A DNA stretch of 64,000 nucleotides from Lineus longissimus (lineage: Eukaryota; Nemertea; Pilidiophora; Heteronemertea; Lineidae): positions 1,991,501-2,055,500 of the forward strand of contig NC_088310.1 of assembly GCF_910592395.1 (NCBI RefSeq), given 5' to 3'. Numbering within the stretch: position 1 is the first letter of the stretch; each line of letters starts with the position of its first letter. The position numbers were made by a program, and so were the translations under genes. The notes beneath the pieces were generated by a model, which did no database searches, was not told the origin of the DNA, and saw only the letters and a program-made list of their open reading frames with translations. Below are positions 42,401 through 53,278 of the stretch, piece by piece.

Positions 42401-44781
42401 ATTCAAGTTTAGCGGTTGGTTGCAGCTTTAAGAGAACTTACAGCTTAATCTTATTGTCCTTGTATATCACATGCATTGCATTGGTACAGCTTGAAAAATT
42501 ATTTAGAAAATTGGAAACTTTTTTTGCATTGCCCTGTTTCTGCCGTGAAAATGTGTCGTACTTGATGTTTTCTGTGTCAGTGACCTCATTGCAATCCATC
42601 ACATGGTGAACAATGTATTTCACAAACTCTTGATTTTACTTTGAAAACTGAAGTGGCCTTATTTTACTGAGCTGATAGTCCAGCCAGTGAACTGTGTCTT
42701 GTACAAAAGTACATTGTCAATATCCTTGTCTTGGTACTGATTACCGACTGACCCTATGCTGTCGGTCATGTTTCTCAATAACAATCTAGGGCAATGTCAT
42801 TGGGAATCCCAATTTAAAGAGTGTTTTTTCTTCTGCTGACTTTCAAGGTCCAAAACAGCTATTTTATTGTGCATTTTCCTCGTTTGCAGTTGGTGAGCCG
42901 CTGAACCATGAAGCCTGGGAATGGTATCATCACGTGGTCGGTGATGGCAAATGTGATGTGGTCGACACCTGGTGGCAGACAGGTAACTACTTATTACGGT
43001 AGTAACGATGTTATTGTTACTTTTGAAAGCTCCGTGAAGGGCTGGCGTTATCATTATCATAAGATTAATCACGATTAGTGTTATTTGTGTCAGTTTTCAA
43101 ATGATTCATGTCAGTTTTGATGGTTTTGCAGGGAGTTTCTATACCTCATTGTGGTGACAGGACATGGGTTAAAGCAGTAATGTAGTGTGGTAATGTTATT
43201 GTTAACTTTTTTGTGTGTGTATTCCAGAGACTGGAGGAATCATGATAGCACCACGACCAGCAGGCCCTCATTCTGAGATTATCTCTGGTATGCCTATGAG
43301 GCCTTTCTTAGGCATTCAGCCAGCGATAGTGGATGAAAAGGTTGGTATCCCTCTTATGGTTGGGGGTTCTCCTCTTGTGCATACCAAAAGTCATAACGTG
43401 CATTATTTAGTGGAATCCACTGTGTCATCAGTTCTGTTTAAAAACATTGTGCCTTAAACTGGTGTTTGACATAGTTTGTCCTGATTTACTCCTATTTGCC
43501 CTTATCTTTTGTTCGCAGGGTGAAGAAATGACGGGAAATGACGTCATGGGTGCTTTATGTATCAAGAAACCTTGGCCAGGAATGGCAAGGACCATCTACG
43601 GTCACCATGACAGATTCCTAGAAACTTACTATAAACCTTTCCCTGGTGAGTGCATTCTTGGGCAAGACACTTCACCGTGACTGTTGAGCACTTGGTAGTA
43701 ATGATGAGGGTGGCTTTAATGCAAGTCTGAAAGGGTTCAAAGTGAACATTTTCCATTAAATTACTTGCGGCCCTTGGCTGTGACACCAAGGCCAGCTGCA
43801 ATCAGAACGAGGCTTAACAGGTTTTCCATTGCAAACATTGATATCCAAGACTACGGCCTTTAAGAATGACCAACCTTGTACATGTAAGCTCCCATCCAAC
43901 ATATTTTCTTTCTCTGCAGGGTATTATTTCTCGGGTGACGGAGGGCATCGCCACCCGAACGGTTATTATCAGATCACAGGGCGAATGGATGATATTATCA
44001 ATGTGAGCGGACATAGGCTCGGTACAGCTGAAATTGAGGATGTTATGGTGAGTGGAACAGCTTACTTTGACAATCGGGTGTCTCGGTTGTGCTGAAGACA
44101 ATGTCATACATGGAGACTCATGCCTTCTAAAGATTGCAATATAGTTTTACTCGATATCAAAAGTTAAGAGCATTATTGCTGATCACCTTTGGTTCTGTTC
44201 CTGCTTCTGATAAGACAGGCAGCTACATCAGCAATTCATCAACTCCACACCAACCACTAGGGTTTTAACTTCAACAGGGCTGGGTGGAACCTTTGATGGG
44301 GATGGAAGAGATGTATACGTGGACACAGTCTACAGTAGGCTAAATAACTGTATTAAATTCCCCATGTGATATTTTCATGATCAACTTTCTCTGTGTTCAG
44401 GATGAGCATGACATGGTTGCTGAGACAGCTGTAGTGGGATTCCCCCATGAGATCAAGGGAGAAGGCGTCTATGCCTTTGTGACGTTAATGGAAGATGTGA
44501 CTGAACCACGCGACGAGATTCTTAAAGAGTTGAAAGATTTGGTGAAAAGAAAGATTGCTTCTTATGCTGTGCCTGAGATGATACAGATCACATCGGGCCT
44601 ACCGAAAACACGATCAGGGAAAATCATGCGTCGTGTGCTGAGGAAAATTGCGGCGAATAAACCGGATGAGTTGGGAGATGTGTCGACGCTTGCTGACCCA
44701 CAAGTTGTTGAGGCCCTGGTCAAGAATCATCAGGTGATTCATTCACAACACCAGGAGACGATGAAGACTATGCACAAGTGA
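39450..44781 (+). CDS. ACSS1: ACSS1, mitochondrial acetyl-CoA synthetase, complete, 11 exons
   Basis: Makes acetyl-CoA from acetate, ATP and CoA via acetyl-AMP in the mitochondrial matrix. Exons: 39450-39795, 40559-40670, 40863-41062, 41146-41321, 41546-41698, 42032-42317, 42890-42982, 43228-43340, 43519-43645, 43920-44047, 44401-44781; all junctions keep phase. The product is 704 aa (human ACSS1 is 689). The first 40 residues are Arg-rich with one acidic residue, as for a mitochondrial presequence, which favours ACSS1 over cytosolic ACSS2. Key sites: P-loop [11 protein letters not shown] at residues 302-312, the WWQTETGG adenylate motif, [15 protein letters not shown] with the hinge-type ITGRMDD, and catalytic Lys of [11 protein letters not shown] at about 652, which in the family is controlled by acetylation. 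An upstream in-frame ATG (39393) would precede the presequence and is less likely to be used. Confidence 0.94.
43646..43919 (+). repeat. ACSS1 intron with SINE-tail-like fragment
   Basis: The intron begins GTGAGTGCATTC and then TTGGGCAAGACACTTCACC, which resembles the tail of the SINE copies at 604 and 9632 (AGCAAG then CAC and CAACCC). Only the tail is present, so membership of the family is uncertain. Confidence 0.3.
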
Positions 44782-45192
44782 TGAGCAAACGATTTTGAAG
44801 TTCATAGGGCTGAGATATTCTTGTTAGGCATTCTCTACTTGGTGTTTTAGGCTTGATATAAGTATGGGGCTCTACTAGAAATCGCAAAGATATACACAAC
44901 CACCTAGAGCAAATGCTGAGTAGGAAAACGCCCAGACAATACGGTTCCACACGGGTTAGTGGTTTGTTACTTTGGACATTTTCAGAATCTTTGTAGTGTT
45001 TCAAAGACAGTTATACAATGTAGGATGTTTTGCACAAATTGACATTTTACATGTATGGATTCATGAAATTGTGTCTATTTTCTATGTTAATTGGTTACAA
45101 TTCATATTGATACACTTGGTGCTTTTGATTTTAGATATTCCTTATTTTGAATATATTTTATGGATTTATTGTTGGACAAAATTTGGAGCTCA

Positions 45193-45198
45193 AATAAA
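45193..45198 (+). other. Probable ACSS1 polyadenylation signal
   Basis: AATAAA 412 bases past the ACSS1 stop, the first hexamer downstream. Confidence 0.4.
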
Positions 45199-46500
45199 GT
45201 TGATACTCTACACCAAAACTGGAGGAATGTACAAAATGTGTGGCATTATTCAACAAAGATAGCAATATAGGGCTGAACACCTCAATAACTGACATGTATA
45301 ACCCTCTCCAATTCCAATTGACACAATTTGGTTTTGATAATAAAAGACGAAAACTTCATGTAGATTTACACTTGGACTGTCTGGACAAAACTGAAGTAAA
45401 AGCATTTACTTTGTCTCTATTCCTATTACCATTGACTGATCCTTGAGTCATGTCAGCTGTTCCTGTATATAACATGTGATCATTTTCATATTTGCTTTTT
45501 AGTAGAATTATTACATTGTAAATATGTGTTGATTTGTTGATTTCTAAAACCTTTTTAAGGCAGCTTGAGCTTGAATGAAAAAGAGGCATAGATTAAAGTA
45601 TATTTATATGGAAGATGGAAATTTGATATATTGGTACATGTAATTGTATTATGTATTACAACGTGCCAATTTCAGTTTAGAAATGTTAGTATAAAGAATT
45701 GTATGTCCATGTGAGCAATGTCTCATGTACGTGCTGGACTTGAATGTCAATTTCAAAATGATGTTAATTCACATTTGAGATTGTTAAAGCGCTCTCAGGG
45801 GTTGTCCTGCACTATTGCGTTGATATGATATCACCTTAGAGTGACTTAGATATATAAGTTATGGGTTATCTATAAAGTATTATCACATGAAGGGGTATCA
45901 GGACTTTTTTGTAATCTTACTCTTTACTCTAATATACACCAAAACACTAATGTAGTATTTGGTCATGCATGCAGGCCCATTCTTTTAATCGCAGCTAGCT
46001 TAATCCACAGCTGTCCATGTGTGTGTCGGTCACACATCCATGTGTAAACTTTTGTATGTCAAATTATATTTACAAACAGTATGAATAACTTTCCATCCTG
46101 TCATCTGAATTGTATACTGAATAAAAATATGTTTTCATCTAATATTTTCAATGTGTTCATTGCACCATGTTGTGTCTCCCGCTGATGATGAGGGTTACCT
46201 CTCATGCTTGTTGCAGTTTGACTGACTGAGACTATAGCCCGATTGCCTGGTGCTTTGTCTGACACTGCGAGGTTGGGTATGATAACCTCGCCATCTTTGA
46301 GATTAGCAGTCTCAATCATAAGTTTGCCCAATTGCCTGGCACTCTGCTGTCTCAAACAATACATGTATTGAGGAATTGGCTGTGGCATATTGCCAGCTAT
46401 GAGGCTGACCTTCATTCACAGATGGACTGGCTGAGTCTCTCTCTAACTTGGCATGTTTGTACATAGCCAGCTCTGCTGTCTGTCATTATGTGATTGGTGC

Positions 46501-46970
46501 GTCTTCACAAGCATTGTGAGATGATAACTCGGTCTAAGGCAGTAGGCCCTGGTGCCTGTGGTAAGAGACAGCCAGCAGGTTGTACCGTCTTCACAAACAT
46601 AGTGAGATGATAACTTGGTCTAAGGCAGTAGGCCCTGGTGCCTGTGGTGAGAGACAGTCAGCAGGTTGTACCATCTTCACAAACATAGTGAGATGATAAC
46701 TTGGTCTAAGGCAGTAGGCCCTGGTGCCTGCGGTAAGAGACGTCCAGCAGGTTGTACCTGTCTTCACAAGCATAGTGAGATGATAACTTGGTCTAAGGCA
46801 GTAGGCCCTGGTGCCTGCGGTTAGAGACGTCCAGCAGGTTGTACCTGTCTTCACAAGCATAGTGAGAAGATAACTGACTCGGTCTAAGGCAGTAGGCCCT
46901 GGTGCCTGCGGTAAGAGATGGCCAGCAGGTTGTACCTGTCTTCACAAGCATACCGTGATGATAGCTCAGA
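46501..46970. repeat. 86-bp tandem repeat, five full units and a partial sixth
   Basis: Units begin GTCTTCACAAGCATAGTGAG and start at 46501, 46587, 46673, 46760, 46847 and 46938 (periods 86, 86, 87, 87, 91). All carry GGTCTAAGGCAGTAGGCCCT and end CAGCAGGTTGTACC. Units are highly similar. Reverse-complement relatives lie at 6860-7050. Open frames through the array are by-products of the repeat. Confidence 0.95.
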
Positions 46971-48014
46971 CCATGGGCACTTTCCATTTCATTGTTCCAC
47001 CTTGATCCCTTGTATAACTTTTGATCATTCCCGGGTACACAATTATCAATTCTTCAGGCTCTGACAGGTCTTCCCTGGATGTGCCATCCAACGACGGAGT
47101 CTGTCGTGTTCCATTACAGGGTGTACATGTCTCTTTTCCACGGGGGGGGGGGGGGGGGGGGAGTTTGCCTCCTCTAATGCGAGGGTGTGAGTCAGGACGG
47201 ACGTGGAAATGGCATCATTTCTTCTCAGATGCCAGAGACACAGCAAACCAGCCACGACAGCTTGTGTCGGCGGTCCTGGAAAGAACCTGAATACGAAAAA
47301 GGTATCACCTTCTCTTCATCCAGTTTTATTTTGAGCATGGAGTTATCAAAAAGATATAAAAGCTATACTGCTTATACATGTAAAGTCTATACATCTTCGA
47401 CTTCTCTTCTGTTTAAACGCACACATTTGTACATTTCGTACATACGCCTACTCTCAGTCTAAAAAAAGCAACATACCTCTTAATAAAGATTGCATAATTC
47501 TCATTTTCCAAGCTTACCAGTTCAATTGTTGTACAAGAATAGATTGAATGCAACTAGCCTTCATCACCAGACATTTCTCTGGCTCAGTTGTACATTCAGA
47601 GAATATTCGAATCAGAAAGATCTAGATTGCCCCAGGCGTCTTGAGGCATATTACATTGACATGATGAATTGCTATTCAATTTCAAATAACACAATACAAC
47701 CTGCATCAAATAGTTAAAAAGCAACGGAAAAAGCCCTTAAGGCATACTCCACTAGTTGATTTATTTCTCAGTGACAGAAGATCAGTTCAAAACGAACCGA
47801 TAACGATAATCCATGCAGCTGAATACAAATATGGCATAGTAGGTGATTTTTTTAACGAAAGCATTGAAAATTGAAATCAACTTGTGAAGCGTGCCTTTCA
47901 TTGTTGTCAACAAGAGTAAAAGAGGTAGAGATATTTCCTTCTGCGAATCAAATTGTCTATAAATAACCAAAAAGTGATTTGACGTCAGCAATTAGTAATT
48001 GACAAGTTTTTGAG

Positions 48015-49925
48015 TTAATCAAGTTCCTCCACAGATGGACCAGTTTGATTCTGATTGTGATCATGCTTCTGCGGACCCCCTGGACCTCCCCCGTGAATAT
48101 TACTCATGATAGGCGAGCAGACGGCATGCAACTCCTTCAGTTGATGCTCATACTCCTCCTTCTCAGCCAAACTATTGTTGTCAAGCCATTCACTGACGTC
48201 ATCGCACTTCTTGGTAACCTTGTCCCTGTCGTTGGATGACAGTTTCCCACCGTCATCAGCCACGGCTTGTTTATAATTAAACACGAATGATTCTAGGCTG
48301 TTCCTAGCTGTGATTCTGTCTCTTTGTTTATTGTCCTCGTCGCGGTATTTCTCCGCGTCTGCCACCATCTTGTCAATGTCCTCCTTAGACAGCCTACTCT
48401 TGTCGTTCGTGATTGTGATAGCGTTACTCTTACCCGTACTGGCGTCCTTAGCCGACACGTTCAGAATCCCGTTAGCGTCTATATCAAACGTGACTTCGAC
48501 TTTCGGGACACCCCGTGGTGCTGGGGGTATCCCCGTTAAGTCGAAAGTCCCTAAGAGGTTGTTGTCTTTCGTCATAGCACGCTCTCCCTCGAAGACTTGG
48601 ATTGTGACAGCAGGTTGGTTGTCCGCGTACGTCGTAAAAGTGTTGCTAGTCTTAGTCGGAATCCTGGTGTTCCTTTCGACTAGTTTCGTCATGACGCCTC
48701 CTGCCGTCTCGATGCCCATAGACAAAGGTGCAACATCCACCAGCAGGACATCCTTGATTGCATCATCCTTGCTCCCGGTTAAGATAGCCGCCTGGACGGC
48801 AGCACCGTAAGCGACAGCTTCATCTGGGTTGATGGATTTATTTAGATTCCTGCCTCCCATGAAATCCTGCAGAAGCTTCTGGATCTTCGGTATCCTGGTC
48901 GAGCCTCCCACAAGAACGATTTCACTGATCATATTCTTGTCCATTCGTGCGTCCCGTAAAGCCCGCTCCACAGGTTCTAGAGTCTTTCTAAACAAGTCAC
49001 CACAAAGTTCTTCAAACCTGGCTCGGCTAATCTTGGTGTAGAAATCCACTCCTTCGTACAACGAGTCTATTTCAATCCCAGCGTCTGCGTTGCTGCTTAG
49101 TGCGCGTTTCGCCCTCTCACAAGCTGTCCGCAGACGACGCAAGGCCCTGGCGTTCCCTGAGATGTCCTTTTTGTATTTTCGTTTGAATTCCTGGACGAAG
49201 TGATCAACTAGCTTGTTGTCAAAGTCCTCTCCTCCGAGATGGGTGTCCCCGGCGGTGGACCTCACCTCGAACAAAGATCCTTCATCTACAGTCAAGATGG
49301 AGACATCAAATGTCCCGCCTCCCAAATCAAAAATCAAGACGTTCTTCTCACCTTTCAAACCTTTGTCAAGTCCGTACGCTAAAGCTGCTGCGGTGGGCTC
49401 ATTGATAACCCTCAAGACGTTTAATCCGGCGATAATCCCCGCATCTTTCGTCGCCATTCGCTGGGCGTCATTGAAATATGCGGGGACAGTGATAACAGCG
49501 TCGGTGACATTTTGTCCGAGGTAACTTTCAGCCGTCTCCTTCATTTTGGTCAGGACCATCGAGCTGACCTCCTCCGCACCGAATGTCTTCAATTCGCCCT
49601 TGTACTCCACCTGAATCTTTGGCTTATTCGCATCACTCATAACTTTAAACGGCCAATGTTTCATGTCAGACTGCACAGATTCGTCCGTGAATTTTCGTCC
49701 AATTAATCGTTTGGCGTCGAAAATCGTATTCCTTGGGTTCATGGCGACTTGATTTTTCGCCGCGTCTCCAATGAGTCTCTCGCTGTCCGTGAATGCGACA
49801 TAACTCGGTGTGATCCTGTTGCCTTGGTCGTTCGCGATGATCTCCACCTTCCCGTGTTGGAAGACACCGACGCAGGAATACGTCGTTCCCAAATCTATCC
49901 CGATGGCTGAAGCTTTTCCCGGCAT
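48015..49925 (-). CDS. Cytosolic HSP70, intronless, heat-inducible type
   Basis: A 636-aa ATP-dependent chaperone of the HSPA1/HSPA8 class that folds client proteins with J-domain and TPR co-chaperones in cytosol and nucleus. All three family signatures are present: [25 protein letters not shown] and [15 protein letters not shown]. There is no signal peptide and no KDEL-type end. The start [13 protein letters not shown] at 49925 fits the family; an in-frame ATG 16 codons upstream (49973) is probably 5' UTR. The C-terminal tail is short, without GGMP repeats, and ends EELD instead of the canonical EEVD. Lack of introns in a region where all other genes are intron-rich is typical of inducible HSP70s. 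The upstream TATA box and heat-shock elements support induction by HSF1. Confidence 0.97.
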   Translation of the reverse strand: MPGKASAIGIDLGTTYSCVGVFQHGKVEIIANDQGNRITPSYVAFTDSERLIGDAAKNQVAMNPRNTIFDAKRLIGRKFTDESVQSDMKHWPFKVMSDANKPKIQVEYKGELKTFGAEEVSSMVLTKMKETAESYLGQNVTDAVITVPAYFNDAQRMATKDAGIIAGLNVLRVINEPTAAALAYGLDKGLKGEKNVLIFDLGGGTFDVSILTVDEGSLFEVRSTAGDTHLGGEDFDNKLVDHFVQEFKRKYKKDISGNARALRRLRTACERAKRALSSNADAGIEIDSLYEGVDFYTKISRARFEELCGDLFRKTLEPVERALRDARMDKNMISEIVLVGGSTRIPKIQKLLQDFMGGRNLNKSINPDEAVAYGAAVQAAILTGSKDDAIKDVLLVDVAPLSMGIETAGGVMTKLVERNTRIPTKTSNTFTTYADNQPAVTIQVFEGERAMTKDNNLLGTFDLTGIPPAPRGVPKVEVTFDIDANGILNVSAKDASTGKSNAITITNDKSRLSKEDIDKMVADAEKYRDEDNKQRDRITARNSLESFVFNYKQAVADDGGKLSSNDRDKVTKKCDDVSEWLDNNSLAEKEEYEHQLKELHAVCSPIMSNIHGGGPGGPQKHDHNQNQTGPSVEELD

Positions 49926-50150
49926 TTTCGTAGCAGACGATTTGTAAATTTCAGCCGAAGACGTGTCAATCACAACGAAAGTTCAGTCACAGCAAATATG
50001 AATGAAGTAAGCAAATTGTCACAATCAACGTTCAAATACTGAATATACCTATCTCAAGTCAGCAAATTATCAGCAATTGGCAGCAGATATATCACTCTTT
50101 CGTTCCTCACTCGTACTCAGTGAATTATGCCCGCAATTGATTGCGCCAGG

Positions 50151-50158
50151 TTTATATA
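50151..50158 (-). promoter_or_regulatory. TATA box of the HSP70 gene
   Basis: TATATAAA on the minus strand, about 225 bases upstream of the HSP70 start codon. It predicts transcription start near 50125 and a 5' UTR of about 200 bases. Confidence 0.75.
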
Positions 50159-50211
50159 CCCTGAAAATTGCCAATATTTCAATCCAGAAAACCGGCGATT
50201 ACTCCAGTTTA

Positions 50212-50225
50212 TTCTAGAACACGTG
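50212..50225 (-). promoter_or_regulatory. Partial heat-shock element and overlapping E-box
   Basis: TTCTAGAA (50212-50219) is two inverted nGAAn units. It is followed directly by CACGTG (50220-50225), a canonical E-box. It lies about 55 bases upstream of the TATA box. Confidence 0.55.
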
Positions 50226-50287
50226 CAACTATTGACGCACGTTACTATAAATAGAACACTATAGTGCAATCTGACGATCCCAGTAAC

Positions 50288-50305
50288 TTCATGAAAGTTC
50301 TGGAT
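50288..50305 (-). promoter_or_regulatory. Heat-shock element of the HSP70 gene
   Basis: On the + strand the sequence reads TTCATGAAAGTTCTGGAT: three perfect alternating TTC/GAA pentamers in 5-bp phase and a fourth imperfect one (GAT). This is the HSF1 trimer site, about 130-150 bases upstream of the TATA box. Confidence 0.8.
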
Positions 50306-51193
50306 GTACTTCATATGTACACTATGGTGATCTATGGAGACGAGGTATTACAGTCAACGCCATCTGTACTAAGCCAAAATAACTGAAACCGTCAACACTG
50401 GAAGACAGAGTCACAACAAGTTCAGCATGTCAGCATGATCCGTGGTCACCCCGGCCCGGGTAAGTCACAAACAGCAAGCTCTCCCTCATTGAGAAGCAGT
50501 CTTACCCACCTTAGCATCCACGAAGACAGTGTCATTGCCCTCCTGAGGAGACACAGGCACAACCTTGCCAATGCTAGTGAAAACAGTGTCCAAGCCATTC
50601 CGTGTCTGTGGTGACAATAGTCGCGTCGCAACCTGACTGATGATGGTGAAGACAATACAATGTTGAATACACACTGCTATCATTGGAGACATTGTCACAA
50701 CCACGCTGACGCGAGTGAGGACACTACCACACATCAGTAGAGACACTGCAACATCCACAACAACTATAGAGACATGGTCACAACCAAGTCAACACGACAG
50801 CTGCTACTCTCTTCAACATGAACACATTGTTCCTATCAAATCCAGTGATTTCAAAATGAATAATAAAGTGATAAGGGTAAATAATTTTTTTATTTATTAT
50901 TGTAAAACAAGTCCTGAAAACATGTAACATATCTTGGTTTAACATCTAGGTCACCTGGACCATCCTGCACTAACATGGGTTAGGCCAACTGCCCAATGAT
51001 CTAAATATTGAGTCACCCTGTACTCCTGAATTGCAGGAGGCTTTAATGCAAACTGCTCCTGTCAGTAGCTTTTAACAAAAGCTGTCACGAAAAGCTTTCT
51101 CTAACCATCTCACAAATTGTCCTGTGCCACAAAATGCGAGCATTATGTTGGGAATGTAACCAAGTCACAAAATAGTCCTATCAGATAACTGTA
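50306..51193. other. Region between the HSP70 promoter and the COA8 stop
   Basis: Minus-strand AATAAA at 50889-50894 is the likely COA8 polyadenylation signal (3' UTR about 300 bases). Between 50400 and 50800 short phrases of the type GACA..GTCACAAC recur irregularly. No exon was recognised. Confidence 0.4.
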
Positions 51194-52618
51194 TCATCTA
51201 GTGGTCACCTTTTTGATTGTCCTTGACACAAACACTTTGAATGCCGGCCAGAGCAACAAGAAATTCTTTTTGTACCATTCCCTGCAACAGAAGAAGAATC
51301 AAAGGTCACTCCAGTCCAAATTCTTTGTTCAATTGACATAATATACAAAACAGGCCTACAACATGTACAACTACAAGTCATAACAGCATGGTGTCCTGAT
51401 CACAGAGGTGACTGGAATTGAGGCCACCAATTTGGGGACAAAATCTGTGTACCTCTTCCCAATTTCAGCAAGAGAAGGGGACGTACAACTTATATGAAAT
51501 CAATGACCTCAAATAGGATAAGATAAGATGTGACCTAAGACATGACTCACTATCTATTACATGTATTACCTACCTATTATAATTTCCATGTTTCTTGGCG
51601 TTTTCATTCAAGAACTTTCGGTAAAACTCGGACATCTCCTCTGGGGTTAACTTACGAGGAGCATCATCTTCATCATACTGGCCAAGAAGATCTGTCTTAG
51701 CTTTAACAAATGCTTCTTTTTCCTTAAATGAAGACATGAAGAGCTACAATTTCAAGACATAACCCCAGGAGGCCAACATTTTCTACAATACATGACGACT
51801 AGTATCTATCCAATAGATAAAAGCAGTAACACAAAATATGAAAAGATTTAAAGACGAACATCAGTAGGCCTACATGTATAATGTGTTGTCTCCTGCAAGA
51901 ATACAAGCACTTGTCAACTGAGTATCCAGGGCTGAAGGGTTACTTTCAGAGAGGAAGAAATACAGCATCTCCAGGTCCCCTTACTCACTTCAAAGAACTG
52001 CTGATTATGTTTTGTCCAATACTCATGATTCCACCGCCATGTTTCCTCCCTTTGTAATCGAAGTTGATTCTCAGCGAGCGTCTCATCAGGAGGGATGTAG
52101 TAACGTATCTGTCGCATGTTGGAGAGTTGGTCAGGAGGACCAATCCAGTCGCACTTGATTTCACTAGGAGGTTTGCTGTCTATCTTTAAACCATCTTCTT
52201 TCTAAATGCAAATGAGAAGGGGTTGAGAAGTCAATTTCAAAACAGCTTGCAAACAACATTTGTGAATCACTTTTCTGTGAGAACACTTTTTTGAGACGAA
52301 TCGCATCAATCATCAATCATCATCATGAATGATGTCAACAGCCAAAGAACAGTAACACAGGACACAGTCACAGGACTAGGTCATCATGGGCCAGAAGAGC
52401 TTTAGGCAACGCGCTGCCGTCAAAAAAGAAATTTCTATTGTCGGACATTCAAGGGTTTTATTACCGGATTTACACTAACATGATTTTCAATAGAATTAGA
52501 GGTAAATAATGTCAATAACATTACTTACTTTGGTGGTGGATGTGAGGTAACACCTCTTATATCCAATAAAACTAGATCTAAAGTACAATCGTGTGAGTGT
52601 ATATTTTGTGACATTCAT
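51194..52618 (-). CDS. COA8: COA8/APOPT1, mitochondrial cytochrome c oxidase assembly factor, complete, 4 exons
   Basis: Orthologue of COA8 (formerly APOPT1), a mitochondrial protein needed for assembly and stability of respiratory complex IV. Exons: 52529-52618, 51989-52201, 51574-51722, 51194-51281, giving 179 aa in phase. The first exon is a likely mitochondrial presequence (MNVTKYTLTRLYFRSSFIGY). The conserved core follows: KCDWIGPPDQLSNMRQIRYY, PPDETLAENQLRLQREE, then EMSEFYRKFLNENAKKHGNY and REWYKKNFLLLWPAFKVF. The C terminus ends RTIKKVTTR. It is shorter than human COA8 mainly at the N terminus. It is head-to-head with AVEN, 660 bp between start codons. Confidence 0.92.
51391..51490. 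repeat. Diverged relative of the TA-flanked element, in a COA8 intron
   Basis: The run GTGTCCTGATCACAGAGGTG, then GGAATTGA and ACCAATTTGGGGACAAAA, parallels the interior of the 20208-20372 element (GTGTCCTGATTAGAGAG, AATTGA, ACCAATTTGGGACCAAAA). The terminal inverted repeats are not clear, so this copy is decayed or incomplete. Confidence 0.5.
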
Positions 52619-53278
52619 TTTGCAAAATCATGAAATAAGGTGGAGAATTTTGTATGTCGCTTATGCCCTAAAGAAACAAATATACAAATAAATACAAACT
52701 ACGACTAATCTACAAATCAAATTAAAAATATGTATATCTTATAGTAATCTACACAATTGTTTCTATGATATCAGTCCCTATTGTTCTATTCATGAGTCAA
52801 GATAATGGATTTCTGCATTATCATAAGGGACAATTGACAAATCTGATGTTTTCTCAATTTTCATGTCAAAAACACACAAATTGCTGACATATTTCACGAA
52901 ATCGTGTTGTTGATTAGGTCTAAGTGAAATCTTCAACCTGGTTGAAAGTTCTTTCCTCTTATAACGTGTAATTTCTACTATTGTTTTGCCCTCAATTTCA
53001 GTTTCGAAATCGCACTTCAAATTGACAACTCAACATCTAGGGCCAGGCCTACTTCTACATTGCACATGTTGTAAACCATGTGAACATCGTCATACAAATG
53101 TATTGTAGGCTGGGTCTCCTAGGAGACTGATGAAAATGCAACATGTGACATGACAAGAACTTTGAAAGTTTTGTGGCAGTCATTGCCAGTTAACATATCC
53201 AGGGTCGACTCTGAAATTGAGGAACTAAATAATAATAAGTTCATTGTATTTTCAGGGTTTTAAAGATTCACTAAGAAA
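52619..53278. promoter_or_regulatory. Shared upstream region of divergent COA8 and AVEN
   Basis: 660 bp lie between the two start codons and must contain both promoters and 5' UTRs. The half next to COA8 is very AT-rich. No TATA box stands at a clear position. An acceptor-like TTTTCAG at 53250-53256, just before the AVEN start, suggests a non-coding first exon for AVEN. Confidence 0.45.

Larger units (their letters stand above)
44782..48014. other. Convergent intergenic region between ACSS1 and HSP70
   Basis: No exon was recognised. AATAAA at 45193-45198 is the likely ACSS1 polyadenylation signal. On the minus strand, AATAAA at 47760-47765 would serve HSP70 (3' UTR about 250 bases). The region contains the 86-bp tandem array and a homopolymer G run at about 47142-47161. 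Confidence 0.5.

Noticed and set aside
46591-46987. Minus-strand ORFs with repeated GTRAYCLRPSYH-type units
   Set aside because: They are produced by the 86-bp tandem repeat, have no start context or splice sites, and change frame with the unit length.
47142-47161. Homopolymer G runs here and at about 63120-63139, and C run at about 40010-40020
   Set aside because: Such runs are common length-variable or assembly-prone stretches. I saw no G-quadruplex pattern with loops or any gene context that would make them notable.
48310-48810. 166-codon + frame antisense to HSP70
   Set aside because: It mirrors the codon structure of the strongly conserved HSP70 ORF and has no family resemblance.
49926-49973. 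N-terminal extension of HSP70 from the upstream in-frame ATG
   Set aside because: Family members start at the MPGK/MSK-type methionine just before the ATPase domain. The 16 extra residues have no signal or targeting character.
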